In this document: positions 58,176 through 64,000 of the stretch, piece after piece | How the letters are laid out: each line of letters starts with the position of its first letter | How positions within the stretch are numbered: position 1 is the first letter of the stretch | Made by a program: the position numbers and the translations under genes | NCBI GenBank assembly: GCA_036745195.1 | Contig: DAIOGO010000001.1 | Span: 1 to 64,000 of the forward strand | DNA from: JBFHRE01 sp036745195 | GTDB taxonomy: Bacteria; Actinomycetota; Acidimicrobiia; Spongiisociales; ZC4RG35 | Length of the DNA stretch: 64,000 nucleotides | Direction of reading: 5' to 3' | The notes under the pieces: generated by a model | Told to the model about the DNA's origin: nothing | The model's database searches: none | The model's input: only the letters and a program-made list of their open reading frames with translations

Positions 58176-58483
58176 CCCGCCAGCCGACCGGGATCGGAGA
58201 GATCCTCGACTCGGTGCTCCGTTCGATCGGATTGAGTGATCCGGCGGTGTGGAAACGGCTCGAGGCCGAGTGGCCGGAAGTCGCCGGAGAGCCCTGGTCG
58301 ACCATGTCGAGGCCGGTGGCGCTCACCCGATCCGTCCTGCTGGTGGAGGCGGTTTCCCCGGCGGCGGTGTCGATCCTGCGCTTCGGGGTGGCGGGCCTCA
58401 GCCAGCGGCTCAATCAGGCCCTGGGGGCAGGGGTCGTCAAAGACGTCAAGGTTCGCCCGCCGGGTCGTCCGGGGAGTCGCTGA
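58172..58483 (+). CDS. DUF721/DciA-type protein
   Basis: A 103-residue protein: IGEILDSVLRSIGLSDPAVWKRLEAEWPEVAGEPWSTMSRPVAL... fits DUF721, located between recF and gyrB as in mycobacteria (Rv0004). DciA members of this family are the ancestral loaders of DnaB helicase in bacteria without DnaC/DnaI. A helicase-loading role is therefore likely but inferred. ATG 58172 overlaps the recF stop by 4 bp. Confidence 0.88.
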   Translation: MTRQPTGIGEILDSVLRSIGLSDPAVWKRLEAEWPEVAGEPWSTMSRPVALTRSVLLVEAVSPAAVSILRFGVAGLSQRLNQALGAGVVKDVKVRPPGRPGSR

Positions 58484-58508
58484 GCTTTTACCCGGAGCCC
58501 GAAACGGC

Positions 58509-58514
58509 TAGAAT
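58509..58514 (+). promoter_or_regulatory. Candidate -10 element for gyrB-gyrA
   Basis: TAGAAT lies in the 192-bp recF/DUF721-gyrB spacer with TTTTAC about 17 bp upstream as a weak -35. Transcription would start near 58521, giving a leader of roughly 155 nt before gyrB. The leader is G+C-rich with several short hairpins, but no recognised regulatory RNA. Confidence 0.45.
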
Positions 58515-58675
58515 TACACCCAGCGGATTTCCCCCTCAACCCCCAATGGTTTGTTGTTCGACGTGCCGGGGGCGGGTCCCCACTGCCCGGGGGAGATGTC
58601 GTTCGGGACGCTGCTTCTGCGGATGGCGGACCGCCGAGGTGAGGACCGCAGACGGAAGAGAGATCGAGGAGACAC

Positions 58676-60586
58676 GTGGCATCCACATCAGGTTCGTACG
58701 GAGCTTCCCAGATCACCGTGCTCCGGGATCTCGAGCCCGTTCGCAAACGGCCCGGGATGTACATCGGCTCGACCGGGCCGCGCGGGCTGCACCATCTCGT
58801 CTGGGAGGTCGTCGACAACGCCGTCGACGAGGCGATGGCCGGCTACTGCACCAGGATCGACGTCACCCTGCTGGCCGACGGCGGTGTGCGGGTCGTCGAC
58901 AACGGTCGCGGGATCCCGGTCGACACCCACCCGGAGACAAAGGAATCGGCGCTGACCACCGTCCTGACCAAGCTCCACGCCGGGGGCAAGTTCGAGAGCG
59001 GGGCCTATCAGGTGTCGGGAGGCCTGCACGGGGTGGGGGTGTCGGTGGTGAACGCCCTCTCGTCCCGTTTGGAGGCCGAGGTGCGGCGCGACGGGTTCGT
59101 CTGGGAGCAGGCGTTCGAACGCGGGCATCCCAAGGGCAAAGTCGCCAAGGGGAGACCGTGGAAGCGCGACACCGGCACGACCGTGACCTTTTGGGCAGAC
59201 AGCCAGATCTTCACCGAGACGACGATGTACGACTACGACGTCGTGGCCTCTCGCCTGCGCGAGATGGCCTTCCTCAATCGTGGGGTGGAGATCTCACTGA
59301 CCGACGAGCGTCAGGATCCCGTCAAGACCGAGCAGTTCATGTACCGGGGCGGGCTGGTGGATTTCGTCAAACACCTCAACACCAACCGTGAGCCGTTACA
59401 CGCCCACGTGATCGAACTGACCGACGTCTCCGAGGAAGCCGAGATGGAGATCGCCCTGCAGTGGACGACGGCCTACACCGAGTCTGTCCTGAGTTTCGCC
59501 AACAACATCAACACCCACGAGGGCGGGACTCACGAGGAAGGCTTCCGCAAGGCGCTGACCAACGCCATCAACGCCTTTGCCCGTTCCAAGAACCTTCTCA
59601 AGGAGAAGGACCAGAACCTCACCGGGGAAGACATCCGGGAAGGTCTCACGGCGGTCGTCTCGGTCAAGGTGCGTCAGCCCCAGTTCGAAGGTCAGACCAA
59701 GACCAAGCTCGGCAACAGCGAGATTCGCTCCTACGTGGAGCGGGCGCTCAACCAGAAGCTGCCGGAGTGGCTGGAGCGGTATTCGACCGAGTCGAGGCGC
59801 ATCGTCGAGAAGTCGGTGACGGCCGCCAAGGCCCGCGAGGCCGCTCGCAAGGCCCGCGAGCTCACCCGACGCAAGTCGGGGCTCGAGTCCGGGGGTCTCC
59901 CCGACAAGCTGGCCGACTGTTCGTCACGAGAGCCCGAGTACTGCGAGCTGTTCATCGTGGAAGGCAACTCGGCCGCCGGGCCGGCCAAAGAGGCGCGCGA
60001 CTCCGAGCACCAGGCGGTGCTCCCGATCCGGGGAAAGATCCTCAACGTCGAGAAGGCCCGCCTCGCCAAGGCCCTGCAGAACGCCGAGGTGCAGGACATC
60101 ATCACCGCCATGGGGACGGGGATCGGCGAGGAGTTCGACGCCACCAAGGCCCGTTATCACAAGGTGGTGCTGCTGGCCGACGCCGACGTGGACGGAGCCC
60201 ACATCCGCACCCTCCTCCTCACCCTGTTCTTCCGCCACATGCGCGGTCTGATCGAGTCCGGCTACATGTACATCGCCCAGCCGCCGCTGTATCGGGTGAA
60301 GGTCGGCTCCAAGGTGTACTACCTCAAGGACGATGCCGCCCTCGAGGCCTTCAAGGTCGACCATCCCAAGGTCAAGCCCAGCCGGTTCAAGGGTCTGGGG
60401 GAGATGAACGCCGACGAGTTGTGGGACACGACCATGAACCCCGAGACCCGCACTCTGCTGCGGGTCGAGCTCGATGATGCCGGGCGGGCCGAACAGACCT
60501 TCTCCACGTTGATGGGAGAGGACGTCGCCGACCGCAAGGCGTTCATCCAGCAGAACGCCAACGACGTCCGCTTCCTGGATATCTGA
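58676..60586 (+). CDS. gyrB: DNA gyrase subunit B
   Basis: ATPase subunit of gyrase, 636 residues. GHKL ATPase: KRPGMYIGSTGPRGLHHLVWEVVDNAVDEAMAGY, VVDNGRGIPVD and GGLHGVGVSVVNALS. TOPRIM: VEGNSAAGPAKEARD and LADADVDGAHIRTLLLTLFFRHM, the latter with the metal-binding DxD intact. The first TOPRIM motif is normally EGDSAGGSAK; here the Asp is Asn431, with two other changes. The start is GTG 58676 after GAGGAGAC. Ten bp separate it from gyrA. Confidence 0.97.
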   Translation: MASTSGSYGASQITVLRDLEPVRKRPGMYIGSTGPRGLHHLVWEVVDNAVDEAMAGYCTRIDVTLLADGGVRVVDNGRGIPVDTHPETKESALTTVLTKLHAGGKFESGAYQVSGGLHGVGVSVVNALSSRLEAEVRRDGFVWEQAFERGHPKGKVAKGRPWKRDTGTTVTFWADSQIFTETTMYDYDVVASRLREMAFLNRGVEISLTDERQDPVKTEQFMYRGGLVDFVKHLNTNREPLHAHVIELTDVSEEAEMEIALQWTTAYTESVLSFANNINTHEGGTHEEGFRKALTNAINAFARSKNLLKEKDQNLTGEDIREGLTAVVSVKVRQPQFEGQTKTKLGNSEIRSYVERALNQKLPEWLERYSTESRRIVEKSVTAAKAREAARKARELTRRKSGLESGGLPDKLADCSSREPEYCELFIVEGNSAAGPAKEARDSEHQAVLPIRGKILNVEKARLAKALQNAEVQDIITAMGTGIGEEFDATKARYHKVVLLADADVDGAHIRTLLLTLFFRHMRGLIESGYMYIAQPPLYRVKVGSKVYYLKDDAALEAFKVDHPKVKPSRFKGLGEMNADELWDTTMNPETRTLLRVELDDAGRAEQTFSTLMGEDVADRKAFIQQNANDVRFLDI

Positions 60587-60596
60587 TCGGAGCGCC

Positions 60597-63035
60597 ATGA
60601 GCGAAGAGACCACCGAATTCGAAGAGCGGGAACAGCCCGAGATCGACATCAACACCGAGATGGAGCAGTCGTTCATCGACTATGCCATGTCGGTCATCGT
60701 GTCCCGGGCGTTGCCCGACGTTCGCGACGGGCTGAAGCCGGTGCAGCGCCGAATCATCTGGTCGATGTCGGAGAACAACATCGGCCCCACCACCGCCCAC
60801 CGCAAGTGCGCCAAGGTGGTCGGCGACGTCATGGGCAACTACCACCCGCACGGCGACCAGGCCATCTACGACGCCCTGGTGCGGATGGGTCAGCACTTCT
60901 CGATGCGCCATCTCCTCATCGACCCGCAGGGGAACTTCGGCACCATCGACGACCCGCCGGCCGCTCCCCGTTACACCGAGTGCCGGCTGTCGCATCTCTC
61001 CATGCGGCTGCTCGAGGGGATCGACGAGAACACGGTGAATTTCGAGCCCAACTACTCCGAGGAGATGCAGCAACCGACGGTGTTGCCGGCCCGCTTTCCC
61101 AACCTGCTCGTCAACGGGAGTCAGGGAATCGCGGTGGGGATGGCCACCAACATCCCGCCGCACAACCTCGGCGAGGTGATCGACGCCTGCGTCCACATGA
61201 TCGACAACCCCGACGCCGACTCGGAGGAGTTGATGGGCTTCGTGAAGGGGCCCGACTTCCCGACCGGGGGTTACCTGGTCGGTTTCACGGGCATCAAGGA
61301 CGCCCTCGCCTCCGGGCGGGGATCGGTGAAGATCAGGGCCGTGGCCGACGTCCAGGAGCTGAAGCGGGGCCGGACCGGCATCGTGGTGACCGAGTTGCCG
61401 TTCCAGGTATCGATCGAACGGGTCATCTCCAAGATCAAGACGCTGGTCGACGACAAGCGGATCACCGGCATCTCGGATGTCCGCAACGAGTCCTCGTCGC
61501 GGGTCGGCACCCGTCTGGTGATCGAGCTCAAGCGGGACGCGGTTCCCCAGGTGGTCCTCAACCAGTTGTTCAAGAACACCCCGCTCCAGGACAGCTTTGG
61601 ATACAACGTGGTGGCGCTGGTCGACGGAGTCCCCCGAACCCTCAACCTGGCGCAGATGATCGGTCACTATCTCGATCATCAGATGGAGGTCATCGAGCGG
61701 CGGACCCGCGACCGCCTCGAGAAGGCGCAGGCCAGGGCCCACATCCTCGAAGGTTTGATGATCGCGGTCGACAACCTCGACGAGGTGATCGGGATCATCC
61801 GGGGATCGGCCGACACCGCCACCGCCCGGGACGCACTGATCGAACGGTTCGCCCTCTCCGAGGTCCAGGCCAACGCCATTCTCGAAATGCGGTTGCGCCA
61901 GCTCACCGCCCTGTCGATCAACGACCTGCGGGAGGAGTTGGAGCGGCTCCGGACGACTATCGCCGAGTTGGAGGCGATCCTCGCCAGCCCGATTCGGCGC
62001 CGCGAGATCATCAAGACCGAATTGGCCGAGATCAAGGAGAAGTTCGCTCAACCCCGGCGGTCGCAGATCATCCCCGACGAAGGGGACCTCTCACTGGAGG
62101 ATCTGATCGCCGACGAGGAACTGATCGTCACCGTGTCCCAGTCCGGGTACGTGAAGTCGGTTCCGACCAGCACCTACCGCACCCAGGCCAGGGGAGGAAG
62201 AGGCGTCAAGGCGGCCGAGTTGAACGAAGACGACGTGGTGGTCCACATGGTCCACACCACCGCCCACGCCTATCTGTTGTTCTTCACCAACAAGGGGCGG
62301 GTGCATCGAGCCAAAGCCCACCAGATCCCCAAGCAGTCGCGGATCGCCAAGGGGGTGCTGGCCCAGTCGGTTCTGCCCCTGGAGCCGGAGGAGCGGGTCC
62401 AGGCGGTTATCGACACCCGCGACTACGAGACCAACCGTTACCTCGTGATGGTGACCAAGCTCGGTCAGGCGAAGAAGACAGAGCTGAAGGAGTACGACTC
62501 CCGCAATCAGACGCTCATCGCCATCAACCTGGCCGACGACGACGAGCTGGTGGCGGTGCGCACCACCAACGGCGAGAACGACATGCTTCTGTTCACCAAG
62601 AATGGACAGGGGATCCGCTTCTCCGAAGGTGACCTCCGGCCGATGGGCCGGGCCACCCAGGGCGTGCGCGGGATCAAGCTCCGAACCGGCGACGAGGTGG
62701 TGGGGGCCGCCTCGAACACCGAGGCGGAGGAGGTCCTGATCATGACCTCGCGCGGATTCGGGAAACGAACGCTGATGGATCAGTTCCCCAAGCAGAACCG
62801 GGGCGGGATCGGGGTGAAGGCGATGAAGCTGACCAAACCGCGGGGAACCCTGATCGGTGCCCGGGCAGTGTCGAGGGAGATGGAGGTGTTCCTGATCTCG
62901 TCGACCGGCATCGGCATTCGCACCAAGGTCTCCAGCATCTCCCGCCAGCAGCGCGATGCGACCGGCGTGAAGGTCATGGATCTCGGTGGGGGAGAACTGG
63001 CGGCGTTTGCCATCGTGGTCGGCGAAGACGAGTGA
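60597..63035 (+). CDS. gyrA: DNA gyrase subunit A
   Basis: DNA-cleaving subunit, 812 residues. The winged-helix domain includes YHPHGDQAIYDALVRMGQ and the catalytic Tyr126 in PRYTECRLS. The C-terminal beta-pinwheel contains RGGRGVKAAELNEDD, which fills the role of the QRRGGKG gyrase box. The residue matching E. coli Ser83 is Gln88, while Asp87 is conserved. Length and gene order are typical. Confidence 0.97.
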   Translation: MSEETTEFEEREQPEIDINTEMEQSFIDYAMSVIVSRALPDVRDGLKPVQRRIIWSMSENNIGPTTAHRKCAKVVGDVMGNYHPHGDQAIYDALVRMGQHFSMRHLLIDPQGNFGTIDDPPAAPRYTECRLSHLSMRLLEGIDENTVNFEPNYSEEMQQPTVLPARFPNLLVNGSQGIAVGMATNIPPHNLGEVIDACVHMIDNPDADSEELMGFVKGPDFPTGGYLVGFTGIKDALASGRGSVKIRAVADVQELKRGRTGIVVTELPFQVSIERVISKIKTLVDDKRITGISDVRNESSSRVGTRLVIELKRDAVPQVVLNQLFKNTPLQDSFGYNVVALVDGVPRTLNLAQMIGHYLDHQMEVIERRTRDRLEKAQARAHILEGLMIAVDNLDEVIGIIRGSADTATARDALIERFALSEVQANAILEMRLRQLTALSINDLREELERLRTTIAELEAILASPIRRREIIKTELAEIKEKFAQPRRSQIIPDEGDLSLEDLIADEELIVTVSQSGYVKSVPTSTYRTQARGGRGVKAAELNEDDVVVHMVHTTAHAYLLFFTNKGRVHRAKAHQIPKQSRIAKGVLAQSVLPLEPEERVQAVIDTRDYETNRYLVMVTKLGQAKKTELKEYDSRNQTLIAINLADDDELVAVRTTNGENDMLLFTKNGQGIRFSEGDLRPMGRATQGVRGIKLRTGDEVVGAASNTEAEEVLIMTSRGFGKRTLMDQFPKQNRGGIGVKAMKLTKPRGTLIGARAVSREMEVFLISSTGIGIRTKVSSISRQQRDATGVKVMDLGGGELAAFAIVVGEDE

Positions 63036-63097
63036 AACGGCGCGGCGGTCGCGGGGCTGAAGGGGTCTCCGGGTAGACTCCCCGGAGAGGAGATGTC

Positions 63098-63559
63098 ATG
63101 ACTCAAGTGCGACGAGTTCGGCGGATCATCCGCAAGTTCGATGCCTGGACCGTGTTCAAGGTGTCGGCGGTCGTGTGGGTGGTGACCGCCATCGCCCTCG
63201 TGCTCGGGTTGGTGATGTTCTGGTCGGTGGTCACGGCTTCCGGGATTCCGCAACGACTCACCGACTTTCTCATCAAGATCTCCCTGCTCGACCCCGGATC
63301 GGCCCCGTTTGCCAACAGCGAGCAATTCATGCGTTTGGCCGTCTACACCGCCATCCTGGTGGCGGTGGTGGGGACCGCCATGACCACCCTTCTCGCCATC
63401 ACCTACAACCTGGTGAGCGACGTGGTGGGCGGTATCGAGGTCATCGTGCTCGAGGAGACCCTGACTGCCGGACCACCCCCGCCGATGGTGCAACGGGTGC
63501 GAGCGGTCCCCGCCCGGGATCAACCCACCGAGGAGACCCCGGTCATCGCCAAACGGTAG
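63098..63559 (+). CDS. DUF3566 membrane protein
   Basis: A 153-residue membrane protein of the actinobacterial DUF3566 family, found directly after gyrA in many actinobacteria (Rv0007-like). RRIIRKFDAWTVFKVSAVVWVVTAIALVLGLVMFWSVV is the first helix, and a second helix is around 78-100 (RLAVYTAILVAVVGTAMTTLLAITYNLVSDVVGGIEV). The function is unknown. A hairpin (CTCCGGG...CCCGGAG) just before the ATG partly overlaps the GGAGAGGAG site and may modulate translation. Confidence 0.88.
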   Translation: MTQVRRVRRIIRKFDAWTVFKVSAVVWVVTAIALVLGLVMFWSVVTASGIPQRLTDFLIKISLLDPGSAPFANSEQFMRLAVYTAILVAVVGTAMTTLLAITYNLVSDVVGGIEVIVLEETLTAGPPPPMVQRVRAVPARDQPTEETPVIAKR

Positions 63560-63577
63560 GCGTTCCCGGTCGTCCTT

Positions 63578-63988
63578 CTACCCCGGCCCGGACTCGGCGA
63601 TCACCAGACCCATGGCGGCGCAGGCGTCGAGATATCGTTCCGCCTGACCCCACACCGGTCCCGGGTGGCTGACCAGGAAGACGCCGGCCGCCAGGCAGAC
63701 CCCCGCCAGGAAGGGTGGGTGGTCGATCACTGCCAGGATCCGGGAGCCATCACCGGCGGCCACCGCCGCCAGCGGCCCCTCGGTCGGGCATCGTTCCACC
63801 CCGTCGGTGTCGGGTCGCGACAGCAGTCTCCCCACCGGTGGCGGGAAGTCGAAGAAGCGGGGTGAGCGCTGCGGCCGCCCCGGTTCGGTGATGGCCAGGC
63901 GCACCGTCCCGGAGAGGCGGTGGCCGAGACTCCGGGCGAGGCCGATCGGGCCGGCGTACGTGACCGTCCCGCCGGTGTCGACCGTCAC
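63578..63988 (-). CDS. Hypothetical protein, possibly truncated by the window edge
   Basis: A 136-residue frame convergent with the DUF3566 gene, starting at GTG 63988 only 12 bp from the window end, so the true start may lie outside. I recognise no family. The sequence is Pro/Arg/Gly-rich with a moderately hydrophobic stretch (IDHPPFLAGVCLAAGVFLVSHPGPVW). Its position at the 3' side of an operon and the lack of a competing frame favour a real gene, but the support is weak. Confidence 0.4.
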   Translation of the reverse strand: MTVDTGGTVTYAGPIGLARSLGHRLSGTVRLAITEPGRPQRSPRFFDFPPPVGRLLSRPDTDGVERCPTEGPLAAVAAGDGSRILAVIDHPPFLAGVCLAAGVFLVSHPGPVWGQAERYLDACAAMGLVIAESGPG

Positions 63989-64000
63989 CGAGCGAACGGT

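Noticed and set aside
63036..64000. tRNA-Ile/tRNA-Ala genes expected after gyrA in many actinobacteria
   Set aside because: No cloverleaf with a GGTTCGA-type T-arm is found in this stretch; they may lie beyond the window.

Overview
This 64 kb window is high-G+C chromosomal DNA from an actinobacterium and contains the replication origin. The evidence is the block rpmH-dnaA-oriC-dnaN-recF-DUF721-gyrB-gyrA-DUF3566, the block sigM-like/anti-sigma/trxB/trxA/cwlM-like/parB/parA/rsmG/jag/yidC/yidD/rnpA, a 29-residue bS22-type ribosomal protein gene, and a dCTP deaminase of the mycobacterial bifunctional kind. GTG and TTG starts and 4-bp stop/start overlaps are common. The gene content does not point to Mycobacterium or Streptomyces; a deep lineage such as Acidimicrobiia is my inference. 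No rRNA, prophage, insertion sequence or CRISPR array is visible.

Layout. 0-9 kb: metabolic genes (Tat-exported metallo-hydrolase, MFS transporter, purF-purM, class III aminotransferase, bS22, thrB, PhzF-like protein). 9-13 kb: tRNA-Gly, dcd, dnaB and the ribosomal/replication operon rpsF-ssb-rpsR-rplI. 13-27 kb: an orphan membrane histidine kinase, a DUF192 lipoprotein, panB, a methyltransferase, aminopeptidase P, hemolysin III, AtuA, an isoprenyl transferase, a GerMN lipoprotein, pyrE, an endonuclease-IV-like protein and a haloalkane-dehalogenase-like enzyme. 27-38 kb: arginine biosynthesis, all on the minus strand, in two blocks (argC-J-B-D and argR-G-H). Each block has a promoter whose -10 hexamer is embedded in the same 21-bp ARG box. 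The blocks are separated by a metallo-hydrolase, an unknown protein and a GAF-domain histidine kinase; argF is missing. 38-49 kb: CCA/poly(A) polymerase, a PilT-like ATPase broken by a spurious scaffold gap, an HDAC-like deacetylase, GNAT, DegV, a pseudokinase, an ECF sigma and anti-sigma pair, thioredoxin system and a CwlM-like pseudo-amidase. 49-64 kb: partition genes with two parS sites, the rpmH-to-jag operon, dnaA, oriC, dnaN, recF, gyrB and gyrA.

The most unusual signal is non-coding. Six intergenic regions are filled with strictly 7-bp-periodic arrays built from a small shared vocabulary of heptamers (GCGYCNT, GAGTCGC, TTCAAAG/TTCAACC, TCGTTSA, TCCTTCT, CCGATNN). The two longest arrays use several of the same modules in the same order and begin or end within a few bases of coding sequence. 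They resemble, in unit length only, the heptameric STRR arrays of cyanobacteria. A separate GC-rich element of 55-58 bp occurs twice in opposite orientations.

Other points of interest are several proteins that keep their family fold but have lost key residues (PilT-like ATPase, CwlM-like amidase, protein-kinase-like protein), both gyrase subunits carrying non-canonical residues at quinolone-contact positions, and a lipoprotein gene whose only sensible start is ATC.
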